NCBI GenBank assembly: GCA_024364735.1
Contig: JAGFNQ010002589.1
Span: 124,001-188,000, forward strand
DNA: 64,000 bases
Direction of reading: 5' to 3'
Origin: Boesenbergia rotunda
Taxonomy: Eukaryota > Streptophyta > Magnoliopsida > Zingiberales > Zingiberaceae
Both the position numbers and the translations under genes were made by a program. The notes beneath the pieces were generated by a model, which saw only the letters and a list, made by a program, of their open reading frames with translations, ran no database searches and was not told the origin of the DNA. Shown in pieces: positions 40,099 to 51,675 of the stretch. Position 1 is the first letter of the stretch. Every line of letters starts with the position of its first letter.

Positions 40099-43000
40099 TG
40101 TAAAATACGGCAATTCGAAAAATCCGGACCAGAAAATTTTTCGAGATTTTTCCGAATAGAGTCTAGGGTTTCCGGCCTACGGGAGGAGCCCAAGGAGCCT
40201 TATTGTAAAAACTTAAAACTTATCAAGGTTTCATGAAAGAAAACTCTAAATAAGTTCGCTTACGTAAATTTACCTAAAGTTAAAGGACTTTCAGGTAAAC
40301 TCTTAAATTATGAAAGGGTAAATAATTTAATCCTAAAGAGTTAGTGAGGTGGATTACAATACATTGGAGAGTTAAATGGCTAAAACCCTTACCCTAAGGG
40401 TAGGGTTTGAATTTGGGAAAGTTGAGGGGCTTGTTCGCAAAAGGCCCATCCATTTATAAGTTTTCTTTCCTCTCTTTATTCGCACGCAGCCACGCCTCTT
40501 GAGCCCTAACCGCAGCCATGCCTCTTCTCCATTCCTTCGCGAACCACCGCCGCAACCACCGATCCCCTCCTTCTCCCCATCTATGTGCCGACCTCCCTTC
40601 CTATTTCGGATCGTCGGGGAATCAAGAAGCGCCATCTCCTTGTGTCGCTGAGGGCGTGGTGTGCCACCGCCGACGCTGTTTTTTTTTGTATTCCCCTCAT
40701 GAGATCTCCTCGGCGCAAGCAGTGGAGGCTAATCTAACCACCAACACTGGTGGTTCCCCTCTGTTCCTTTTGATCATTGCTGGTGTGAGTCGGAGAGCTT
40801 GCGCGTCCACCACTACGGTCTATTCATCGCCTATCTCTCTGATTTCACTTTGACCTTTTCGTTGTGGATCTGTGGTGGCGTGAACTTTAGGTAAGATTTT
40901 GGTGGTGTATCATTTGATTGTTTGGCATGGATTGTTGAGATTTTCTACCTTAGCTCGCTTTTCATATTGTGGTCGTTGGTTTTCAATTTTGTTCATATTT
41001 GGGAGTTATGTTGTGAGCTAGGATGTGGATATATTAGGTTCTGTTTTGCTCTTCTTAGTTTTGTGTTAATGCCATGAGCTATGATGATTGGAGTTTGTCT
41101 TCGGTTTCTAGAAGTGGCAGGCTTGAATCTGGATATGTTGAATAAGGTTGTTTGGAGTTGATGTTTACTGTTATAGATTGTTTTTCTTTAAAGCTAAATT
41201 CTGGTTGGGTTAGGTTTATAGCTCAGTTCCTTTTGGAGCTTGTGATGATTGTCATGTGATACATTTTTAGAAGATCTCTGATCAAGAGGTAGATTGGTAT
41301 AGATGAGTGGGTTTTGATTAGATATTTGTTAGTAATCTGCCTAGATTCTATTCTTCATGGAATTGGAATTTTTATTGCTACATAGCTATGACATGTTGAT
41401 TCTATTTTTGGCATGGTGTGAAATGGATAAAATGCTTTGGTTGTTCTTAGCTTAACAAGATGTGGATCAAATGGAAGGTGTAGGGTTTGGATGGGATTGT
41501 GAATCATGAGGTTTTATCTTGAGGTGTTGTTTATCTTTCTTTGGGATTTAAATAGGTTTGATCAATTGTAGTTCGGGTAGTAGCTCTACTTGGGATCACT
41601 TCTATGTTGGATTTGTATTGGTAATATGTCAAATTGTGAGTATATCTTTGGAGATTAGTGTATGTTGGAATTGATCATTAGGATTAGGATGATCCTAATG
41701 AAGTTGTGTTATATTAGCTATTTGGTATTTGTGTAAATAGCTAAATAATCATGCCTTTGATACAGGACGCTGATTGGTTACTCCGCTTGGTCGTGGGGCT
41801 TCAGTCTCTATACGAACTACTTCTACTTTGAGGCGGGTACCCTTTGACTTATCTTTTAGATATTGTCATATTGCTATGCATGGTTGGTTATAGATAGCAG
41901 TAAGATTATACGCTAGCCTGGTTTATTATGCCTGTCCTGGATACTTGTTAGTTATCCCTGAGTTATTATGCCTGTTCTGGATACTTGTTAGTTATCCCTG
42001 AGTTATTATGCCTGTTCTGGATACTTGTTAGTTATCCCTGAGTTATTATGCCTGTTCTGGATAATTGTTAGTTATCTCTGAGTTATTATGCATGTTCTGG
42101 ATACTTGTTAGTTATACCTGAGTTATTATGCTGTTAGTTTTATACAGTCTCAGGTATTGTCATATCTATATGTATGCTTAGATATCGGGATGTATCTCTT
42201 GTATTTGACATGAGGGATGTATGTGTGCATATCATACATCATTCTTGCATTGTCACATGCCGGCGATCAGCGACTCCCTTGTGGTTGAGCCTAATCGTCT
42301 TCCGGTACATGACATGCACACACGGCCACTCATGGGTTAGTGGATACCGTAGATGTGTGCATTTGCCCTGTATTGCTCCGTTCGGCCACTATGAGGAGGG
42401 TGAGCGCGGGTGTGGTAGCAAGCAGGGATCCCTTCTCGTACTGAGCCACGAGGAGATGAGAGCTTGACTCCCCCATTGCTTGGGGTCGGAGCGGAGTCTC
42501 CACCAGCATCCTGTCCACCCGGTCACTCAGGAGCAGTGATGGCAGGGTGTATAGTTGTCAGAGCCCTACCCGTTCAGACGTCCCTATGACAGGTGTACGA
42601 TGATCTGTCTGGTGTCAGGGGTGACACATGTCATTGCACCATGTGCATACTATGCATCGTGCATTGGTTGCTGCACTTATTTGCTGCACTTGTTTGACAT
42701 CGCATATACTGGAGACTTGTTATTTGAGATTATATGTCTAATGATATTCCCTTGGTACTTATTATCCTCTTTTCAGGCTAGCTGGATTCTGGTATGTATC
42801 TACCTCAGTATTTCCAGTACTAGTTTTTCCATATTGTTGATATGAGACTGTACTAACGTAGATGCTTATTGTTATTATAACATACTATGCATATCTGCTG
42901 GGTATTTGCTGAGTTATGGACTCACCCCGTTGCCATATATGTTTTTATTTCAGGTTGAGATACTTGGAGTCGCCAGAAGAGCCCAGCAGCCAGTCCCTAC

Positions 43001-43336
43001 CCATCACGACGGCATAGTTTCGTTTTGTACTTAGTAGTGTCTATTTTTATATTTACTTATTGGACTTGTATATGTCTTGGGAGTGTTGTCGTGTGCCCTA
43101 AGGGGTTTTTGTATTGGTTATTTCGTCATAAGTCGGACCGGTCCGCAGTCAGGTATGAGTTACTTAGTTGTCTTGTGTTTTTATGTTGTGTTTATCTATT
43201 TTGGAGGCCCGAGGCCCAATTAAACTGCGTGGTGATGTTATATAGGTTATGTGTATCTGTAAATTGTCCGCCGGACAGGGGAGGTGCTGTCCGATTTTCT
43301 ATTGGATCAGCGGCTCCTGGGTCTCGGGGCGTGACA
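40099..43336 (+). mobile_element. Solo LTR G (gypsy-type) inside the C 3' LTR
   Basis: 3238 bases starting TGTAAAATACGG and ending GGGGCGTGACA, flanked by CTTAA at 40094-40098 and 43337-43341. There is no internal domain, so it is a recombination remnant of an LTR element. Ends like these are common in gypsy elements with long LTRs. A TTTATAAG near 40455 may be its TATA box. Short open frames (for example 40518-40853 and 42174-42467) show no domains. Confidence 0.85.
41923..42122. repeat. 40-bp tandem repeat, five copies, in solo LTR G
   Basis: Unit begins TTATTATGCCTGTTCTGG and ends GTTATCCCTGAG. Five copies differ at a few positions, followed by a partial sixth. Confidence 0.95.
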
Positions 43337-43430
43337 CTTAATAAACATCGTTAGATCACAAATGACACTTAACTTTGAATCCTTTGTCAATATCAAAACA
43401 AGGTTTGATATGGTGCTTCCTGCACCAACA

Positions 43431-46316
43431 ATCTCCCCTTTTTTGATTTATGACAACACAATTCAAAGTTAAATAAAAACTTTATAACAGTTAAGAACAT
43501 AAGGTAAAAATGAAGTATAGCAATTATAAATAATTCAATGTTAAGTAAAAACTTTATAACAGTTAAGAACATAAGGTAAGATTTTGAAAAAATCTTTTTA
43601 TTTCTCATACTCCCCCTAAAACCTGAATACTTGTGTTATAAAATACTTAACTTTGACCCTTTCTCCCCCTTTGACATATATCAAAAACAATATATGGGCG
43701 AACAAGGTTTCGGATAGAGAGTTTTGAGTTTTTGTAAAACTTCTAAATTTTTGACAAAGTGTTGAAAAAAAACATATTCATAACCAACTTTTTACATTTA
43801 GACAATTTTCCATTTTGAAAAGCAAGCCTAAGTTTTGTTTTTTTTTTAAACTTATACTTACAAGGCTTTGAAAAATTTTTTTACTTAAACAAAATTTTCT
43901 TTCTCTCCCCTTGGTGTGAACTTCTTCTCCTTATGTTTTAGACCACTTCTAAGATACTTTCTTTGAAAAGGGAAAAAAGTTTAAGGAAGAATTTAATTTT
44001 CACTTTTTCTACTCTCCCCCTTGGCCATACATCAATAAAGAACTCTTGAAAAATATATTTTGAAAAACATTTAAAATTTGTGTATCAGAGCTTATGGGTT
44101 TTGAAAACATAACTATTTGAGTGAGAGAATAATGTCAAAAATTATGATAATTTATAAGTAACAACATTTTGAAAGTATGAAGAATTGATGCAAAAAAAAT
44201 AGAATTAGAGTCAAGTGTATATTTTTATTGAGTCCATCAGTCCATGCATTATAAGCAATAAAACATATTTAATCAATAAGTTTACTTGTTTTGAAAAATG
44301 CAAGTACTTTTAAAAGATATTGAGCTTTTTGAGAGATGCAAGTATCCTGTATCTTTAAAAAAATATACGTCACTTTGAAGGATATTATGCATTTTTTTTT
44401 GAAAATATAAGTATTATTTGAAAATTGTGCATTTTTGAGAAATATGCATAATATGCAAGTACTTTTAAAAAAAACAGATTGAGCCTTTCTGGAAAGTCTA
44501 AGTACTATTTTTGAAAACTATTAGACTTTGAAAAATATGAGTAATTTTTGAAAAGTATTATGCATTTTGAAAACATAATATTTTACTTGACTAGGTTTCT
44601 TTTCCAGTCTGACATAATCCTAGGAAACCTTGTTAACTACAAGGACATTTTCCTAAGTGTCCTGGAAATTTCTCCATCCCAAGTAAATATTATTTCAAAA
44701 ATAATTTCATAAGCCACAAGAATTTTGAAAAATAAAATAATAGTTTTTTTAAAAAAATTATTTAAGTTTTCAAAAGGATTTTAAACGTGTAATTCATGAA
44801 AACATATAATTTTAAAAATATTCAATAATTCTTTTAATTTGATCTCCCCCTAAACATGACCCAGTCCTAGGAAGTTTGTTGACTACAAGCGATCTTCCTC
44901 TGAGTTTTAAGGTTTGATTTAAATTATAAGAATTATCTAATAACTTTAAAATAAATAATTACCAAAAAAACATTTCAGAAATTCTTCTTTTGACTCAAAC
45001 TCCCCCTAAATTTGACACATTCTAGGAGTCCTTGTAGATCATGAAGTGGACCTTCCTCTGTGTCTTTAGGGTTAAAATCAAAAGAATAATTTTGAACAAC
45101 CTTTTGAGTATGATAACTTTCAAGATAAATTTTTGAAAACATAACTTGAAATGATAGCACAGTTTTCGAAAATCATGATGATAATTTTTCAAAGAGATAG
45201 TAATATTGAGAGTTTTGAATAAGTTTTAAAGCATAAGGTTTTTGACAAATTTGAATTTTTCGAAAAAGATTAAGAAGAACTCCCCCTGTATCCGACACAG
45301 TCTGTCTTTTATCTAAGTTCCTTAAGGGACTTCAGTGTTGACCAGGTTGACTATGTTGACCAAAGTTAACTCAGTTTACTAAGTTTGACCGATTAATAAC
45401 TAAATCAAACAAGCCTTAGATTCTATTTAAAATGTGTCTATTGTGATATTTAACATGAAATTCACTATTTTGAAAAAATAGGGTACAGTAAACTAAATTA
45501 ATTTGCAAAATAGAGATAATTTTGAATAACTTTTACACACCTTTTTATTTAAAAGGATAGTGAATTATGCTTTTAGATCCTAGATGACTCACCCAGTTCT
45601 ACATGATCAAGCATGTTAACCTTATGGGTTTTATGAGACAAATTTTAGTAGAAATAAGAAGTTATTTTGAAAAATTATGATTAATTTTGATAAAGTTAAA
45701 TTAATTTTGAAAAGCAATTGGTTTTGAATTTATTTTGAAAAAGAGTGTTTGAATCTATGATCAATTGAAATTTGTGTTAGATTTGAATTTGACAAGAAGT
45801 AACTTGAATTTGAATTTCAAAAATTGGCATCCAGGTCTTGGCGAGGCACTAGGCCTTCTTTGGCTGTAGCCTTATTGGATCATCAACCCTTTCCTTGACA
45901 AAGCCTTTTAGTGAAATTTCATTTTCAAAATTACTTTTTGAAAAATTCTGGTCTAACTAGTTTGGGTCTTGGATCGGTAGCTTCGGCTAGTTCTACCATA
46001 AAGGTTTCCCTAATGTACTATCATCTCACCTCCACCCAATACTCTGTTGTTCAAATTTCAGTTAAACCGTTTTAGTCCTTAGTCTAACCAGTCCTAATTC
46101 TAAGAAAAAAATAAAAGGCAATATACAATTAAAGCAAACAAGAAAAAATGATCTAAGTTACATCATAATCGAAATAAAACTTTGGTTTTTTAAATTCAGC
46201 ATGGTTGTGAATTAAATTTTCTAATGTATTAACCTTAACTAATTTATAAGATTCAATCATATTATTCATGGTAAATAATGGATTTTCAAATACTATAAAT
46301 TTACCTCTAAATTTCT
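43431..46316. other. Non-coding internal region of element C with multiplied polypurine tracts
   Basis: AT-rich. On the - strand a PPT abuts the LTR at 43431. Further AGGGGGAG-type tracts lie near 43611, 43661, 43901, 44011, 44841, 45001 and 45281. Several are followed by a diverged shared segment (GACxCAGTCCTAGGAA.., ..TACAAG..CTTCCTC), so PPT and neighbour seem duplicated together. No ORF of note. Confidence 0.75.
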
Positions 46317-47039
46317 TTATGGAGGTCTCCCCTTGATTTTAGCCATCTTTCTTTTGATTGATTGTTCTTTCGGCATTTTGTAGTGGTCATGAGCCATCCG
46401 GACCAGCTTCCGATGATCCCCTTCTTCGTCGTCAGATTTTGAGTCTGAGTTGGACTCATGTATTGGTTGAGGCCTCTTTTGCAGTTCTCTTGGAGTTTTC
46501 CCTGCAATAAAAACTATAGCTTCCTCGACCATTGCAATATCTGTTTGATTAATTAATTGTAATTTAAAAAATGATTCGAAATTGGTTGCCATTTTTGTCT
46601 CAGTCAATTCGTCTTCTGACTCTAGTTTGGATTCGTGTTCAGACTCTGACTCGGCTGTTTGTGTTTGGACCGAGAGTGCAAGACAGCTTACTTGATCTTC
46701 TTCTTCTTCTGAGATCTCTTGATGAAGTTTAATCAATTTTTCCCAAATTTCTCTCGCACATCTGAATGGACCTACTAGTTCGAGTTGCTCCTTGGTTAGG
46801 CCACATTGTAGGATTGCAGTCGCCTTTGCATCTGTCTCGATCTTCCTCAGAGTTGGTTCGTCCAATTTATCCCAGACGATCGACATTCCATCTTCTATAG
46901 GTACTGTAAACCCCGTTTGGATTATCATCCATAGCTCTAGATGGGCCTTTAGGTGGGATTCCATTAGCCCTTTCCAGGTTCTGAAGTTCTCGCCAGAGAA
47001 TAGAGGCGGACGAACACTATTCCATTCTTGATTGGCCAT
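46317..47039 (-). pseudogene. gag: Element C Gag fragment
   Basis: The ATG at 47039 starts MANQEWNSVRPPLFSG, the Sirevirus-type Gag opening seen in element A (RPPFFDG). It continues with WKGLMESHLKAHLELW, LQCGLTKEQLELVGPF and IWEKLIKLH, all with close counterparts in A. It then passes into an acidic Ser/Glu-rich part (SESEHESKLESEDE), where most of the capsid and the zinc knuckle are missing. It ends at a stop at 46317. Either this is an internal deletion derivative or a domesticated short Gag. Packaging is the only role one could suggest, and that is inference. Confidence 0.75.
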
Positions 47040-47505
47040 TAAGGATAATTCTTGCACACAAAGAGAAAAACAACAGAAATGTACCAAGACTTGGTCTTGG
47101 ATTAGTAGTGCGGGAGAAGGGAAAAAAATAGCCCAAAATAAATATTGCACGAATTTCGAGGCGGAATAATAATAAAAATAATTTATGACAAATTTTTGAA
47201 AATGTTGATTTTGTCAATTCTGAAAAGAATAAGAATTCAACGTTGAAAATTTTGCTCGAATTATGGTAACACGAATTTCGAGAAAAATATTAAAATAATA
47301 ATAAAAAAAGTTTATGCCAAATTTTCAAAAATTGTTCGTTTTATCAATTCTAACTTATGGTGAAAAAATAAGAATTCAAAATTGAAAAAGGCGTATAGGA
47401 TCGAGTGGTGTTAGACCAATCTCGATTAACGAAAAAGATTAAAAAAATAAAATAATTTTGAAAATCCGAAAAACTCTCAAATTGGTGGTTGCACCAAATA
47501 TGAGC

Positions 47506-47523
47506 TACCCCGCTCTGATACCA
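47506..47523 (-). promoter_or_regulatory. Primer-binding site of element C (tRNA-iMet)
   Basis: - strand TGGTATCAGAGCGGGGTA, two bases from the 5' LTR end at 47526. Same primer class as element A, and it fixes the orientation of C. Confidence 0.92.
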
Positions 47524-47525
47524 CT

Positions 47526-48891
47526 TGTTGGATCGAGAGAAATGATAGAGGGGGTGAATATCGTAAAACGTTCGGATTAGAGTTAGAGAAATTACGCAGC
47601 GGAAGAAATAAACAATCAACGCGAACACAAGATCTTTTACTTGGTTCGGAGTCGCGGTCGGCTCCTACTCCAAGGCCCACGGTCGTTGACCGTTTACTGC
47701 GGGCAATTCTATATGTGCGCAAAACCAGTTTATAAAATATATTACAAGAATAGTACAGTAAACTTAAAAGTAGCTCTTCGTTACCGACGTCCAGTGTAGA
47801 TCGTATTTTCGGAGTAGAGGGACGTCGTCGGCGCTTGTATCTCGAGTCGGGAGGTTTTCGGAGCAGAGCGCGGGAGTAGAAGAGCATGAATGCGTTGGAA
47901 GAATTGTTGTTTGAAGCCTTGGGGTCGAGGGCCTTTTTATAGCCCCTGGGGGCGCCCGGAACGTCGGGGGCGCCCCCCCACATGTCATCTGATCCGAGCT
48001 CCTCTCGGTCAGCTCTAATCCCTTCAAACTCGGGATCAGACTTTGACGAGGGCGCCCGGGATGCTGGGGACACCCGGGTTGACTCGATCCGCTGGCTTCT
48101 TGCTGGCTTGAAGTTGATCCACTTCGTTAGCTTGAGCTCGGGGCGCCCGGACCATCCGGGGCGCCCGGGAGCACGGGGGTGCCCCGCCCATGAGCTGTCG
48201 AAGTGTAATTTTGCTCCACTTCTTTTGTGTTCACCTTGGGGGCGCCCGGGACACTCCAGGTGCCCTACTCTGCTTCTGCCTCACTCCTTTGAGGCTCTTT
48301 GAGCCGCAGACACTCGTTCCTTCGGTCCTGCATCCAGGGTTAGTCCAAAATAACATAGAGCAATTATATGTTAGTTTTTATACAGCCTTAGCTGTCTTGG
48401 TTCTGACTTTGGGTCTCCAAAATGGAGCCCTAGGTCGAATCGACTCCTACTGTTCCCTCCACGGGGAATGCGTCCTCACCTACTCCTCTAGGGAGAATTT
48501 ACCTGATGCCAACCGGCTCCTTCGGTTGGACTTTTGCCCAGCAGTCCTTCACTAGGTGCCTAGCTGTCCTTCGCCAAGTCTTCAGTACCAAGCTGCCCTT
48601 CGCCTGGTGCCTAGCAGTCCTTCGCTAGGTCTTTGTACCCTGGCATTCCTTCGCCAGGTGCCTAGCAGTCCTTCGCTAGGGCTTTGTACCCTGGCATCCT
48701 TCGCCAGGTGCCTAGCAGCCCTTCGCTAGGACTTTGTTTCCTGGCAGTCCTTCGCCAGGTGCCTAGCAGCCCTTCGCTAGGACTTTGTTTCTGCACACTT
48801 AGTAAACATCGTTAGATCACAAATAACACTTAACTTTGAATCCTTTGCCAATATCAAAACAAGGTTCGATATGGTGCTTCCTGCACCAACA
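47526..48891 (-). repeat. Element C 5' LTR (right copy)
   Basis: 1366 bases, TGTTGGATCGAG..CTGCACCAACA. Read right to left: hairpin array 48784-48541, GGGCGCCC palindromes about 48260-47947, TATAAAAAGG at 47941-47932, then R/U5. The same order is seen in element A with different motifs. Confidence 0.92.
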
Positions 48892-51122
48892 GTTGAGAAT
48901 CAACCTGATAAACGAATTAAAATAATTCATAGCGATAGAGGTGGAGAATATGATGCATCGTTTGATGAGTTTTGTTTAGAATATGGCATTATCCATCAGA
49001 CAATGGCACCATACTCGCCTTAATCAAATGGTATTATCGAACGTAAAATTCGAACACTAAAGGAAATGATGAATGCCTTGTTGATAAATTCAAACTTACC
49101 CTAGAACTTGTGGGGGGAAATTATATTATCGACAAATCACATTCTTAATAAAATCTCTCACAAGAAAAATGATAAAACGTCTTACAAACTATAGAAAGGT
49201 CGCGAGTCATCATACAAATACTTAGAATGTATGGGGGTGCTTAGCAAAGGTTGAAGCACCTAAGCTAAAGCATGTAAAGATCGGACCTAAAATGTTCGAT
49301 TCGATATTTGTCGGAATGCTCATAACAGTAGTACATATCGCTTCATAGTTCACAAGTCAGACATTCCTAATATTCATGTGGGAACAACTATAGAATCTTG
49401 GAATGCAATATTCTTTGAAAACGTATTCTCAAATAAAAAGGAAAACGTTCAAAATTATTGCAATGGAAGTTCTAACGATCAAGTCGTTTTTGAACATAGT
49501 TGTCGTAAAAGGACTATTGATGATCAAAGCTCAGAGCCATGTCGGAGCAAACATGCTAGAGTTGAGAAATTATTCAGGTCAGACTTCATGACTTTTATGT
49601 CAGAAATAGACCCAAGAACATGAAACGAAGCTCTCTCTAGTCCCAACATCCCATTGTGGAAAGAGGTTGTCAATAATGAAATCGAGTAAATGATGAATAA
49701 TTGTACTTAGGAATTAATGAACCTTCCTTCTGGTACTAAACCATTAGGTTGTAAGTAAATACTATAACATAAGTATAAAGCTGATGGATTGATTGACAAG
49801 TATAAGTTTGGATTTGTAGCCTAAGGGTTCAAGCAAAAGGAAGGTCTTGACTACTTCGATACCTACTCACCTGTGACAAGGATTACGTCCATACGAGTAC
49901 TGATAGCCATCACAGCACTGTATAACCTTAAAATACATCAAATGGGCATTAAGACTACGTTCTTAAATGGTGAGTTGGAAGAAGAAATCTATATGGAGCA
50001 CCCCGAGGGGTTTGTAGCTCCAGGAAAAGAGGAAAAGGTGTGTCGACTTATTAAGTCATTATACAGACTTAAACAAGCGCCTAAACAATGACATGAAAAA
50101 TTTGATAAAATAATGCTATCAAACGAATTCAAAATAAATGAATGTAGCAAATGCATTTATATCAAAATCACACATGAAGGTCATGTAATTGTCTGTCTAT
50201 ATGTAGACGACATGCTTGTAATGGGCAGTAATCATGAGATAATCATGAGTACAAAGAGAATGTTGACCAACAATTTCGATATGAATGATATGGGTCGAGC
50301 AGATGTTATATTGGAAATTAAAATTCTCAAGACAACTGATGGGATAGTTTTGACACAATCTCACTATGTAGAATTGGTATTGAAAAAGTTCAATGTGCAC
50401 GATCTCTCTACAGTGAAAACTCCTATGGATCAAAGTCAACACTTAGAGAAAAATCATGGTGAGCCCATATCGCAATTGGAATATTCTCGGATAATAGACA
50501 GCTTGATGTATCTCACAAACTGCACACGTCCGGATGTTGCCTGTATGATTAACAAGCTAAGTCATTTTATGAGTAATCCAAACGACACCCATTGGAAAGC
50601 ACTGATGCGAGTTCTTAGATATTTGAAATATACTATGAACTATAGATTACATTATGGAAGATATCCGGTTGTATTAGAGGGATACTGTGATGCTAATTGG
50701 ATATCAGATACAAAAGATTTCAAATCCACAGTGGATATGTATTCCCGATCGGTAAGTAAACGTGCATTGCTTGGTCAACTATGGAATTCGAGTTTATAAC
50801 ACTAGACAAAGCAGCTAGAGAAGCTGAATGACTACGGAACTTTTTAGAAGATATTCTGAGCTGGACGAAACCTGTGCCCGCCGTACTTATACACTGTGAT
50901 AGTCAATCAACAATTAAAAGGGCACAGAGTATTATGTATAATGGTAAGTCACGACATATATGTCGTAGACACAATACCTTTAGGCAGTTGATCTCGAATG
51001 ACGTGATTGCAATCGACTATGTTAAGTCTAAAGATAATTTGGCAGATCCTCTTATGAAGGGGCTAAGTCAAGATCAAATATATTGCTCATCAAGAGGAAT
51101 GAGATTAAAAATCTACAACTGA
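48892..51122 (+). pseudogene. Element B Pol, 3' part: integrase core, RT, RNase H
   Basis: Resumes the integrase after C (IHSDRGGEYD, then SNGIIERK with the DDE Glu). RT follows (KTTFLNGELEEEIYMEHPEGF, YRLKQAPK, catalytic YVDDMLV) and RNase H (GYCDANW, IHCDSQST). Many stops and shifts are present, for example 49021-49023 and 50089-50091, and parts of the RT start are scrambled. Inactive. It pairs with 37189-38735 as one element. Confidence 0.85.
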
Positions 51123-51675
51123 AATGACTGTAGCGGTAACCTAACCTTGTTGGCTGGAGATCCCAAGATCTTGGTTCAATGGGACAACGGAGTTACAAGA
51201 ATTGTGTTACAGGACACAAGATATATTATCTCTATCCCAATCCTAGGATGAACATGTGCTGTCCTACCACATGTAATGAGGTTAAGTTTATGCTTTTAAT
51301 GATTTCTATATATTTATAAGATGGAGTATGGTAGGATACTCTTGATAGAAGTGTCACCTATGTGAGTGTGAAGATAGACTGCTTCAATGAAACACTCATG
51401 AATCTAAGATGGTGTCCATAGCCAAAACGAAATCAATCATGAGAACCAAAAGTAGGTGAGATAAGTCCCTGTGTGGATGTTATTGTCTTAGTATACACAA
51501 ATAGTTGAGCAGTTCAAGACATCACGTTCACTGCGCAACTTAGTATGCTCGATAGCATTCTACTACAAAAGGTTCAAAGCCACAAGCTACCTCTCACGAT
51601 GCATTGACTTATCGATTGGACTCTTGTAAAGTGTCAGCATGCATATACACATTAATTTCCATTCATGTGGAAGAT
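51123..51675. other. Element B region between RNase H and 3' LTR
   Basis: About 550 bases, AT-rich, no gene. It ends with a short purine run (GTGGAAGA) before the LTR. Confidence 0.55.

Larger units (their letters stand above)
38736..43430 (-). repeat. Element C 3' LTR (left copy), interrupted by solo LTR G
   Basis: TGTTGGAT..TGCACCAACA, matching 47526-48891. Removing G and one CTTAA leaves about 1450 bases. The small excess over the right copy is due to more hairpin-array units. GGGCGCCC palindromes occupy about 39158-39460, hairpin units 39734-40080, and a - strand TATAAAAAGG lies at 39143-39152. Confidence 0.9.
38736..48891 (-). mobile_element. Element C: non-autonomous, gag-only Sirevirus-like copia element
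   Basis: LTRs 47526-48891 (5') and 38736-43430 (3', swollen by an inserted solo LTR), PBS 47506-47523, a partial gag 47039-46317, no pol, and about 2.8 kb of AT-rich DNA with eight polypurine tracts. It is inserted in the integrase of element B with TSD GTTGA. Gag start and multiple PPTs place it near the Sirevirus group. Without pol it would depend on a related element such as A. Confidence 0.87.

Noticed and set aside
39383..40159. 258-codon open frame with repeated LRQVPSSPSLGL
   Set aside because: It is a translation of the hairpin minisatellite in the C LTR. The right LTR copy does not keep it open and no family resembles it.
40518..40853. Possible gene in the GC-rich start of solo LTR G
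   Set aside because: Short Pro/His/Ser-rich frame within an LTR, no domain and no homologous frame seen elsewhere.
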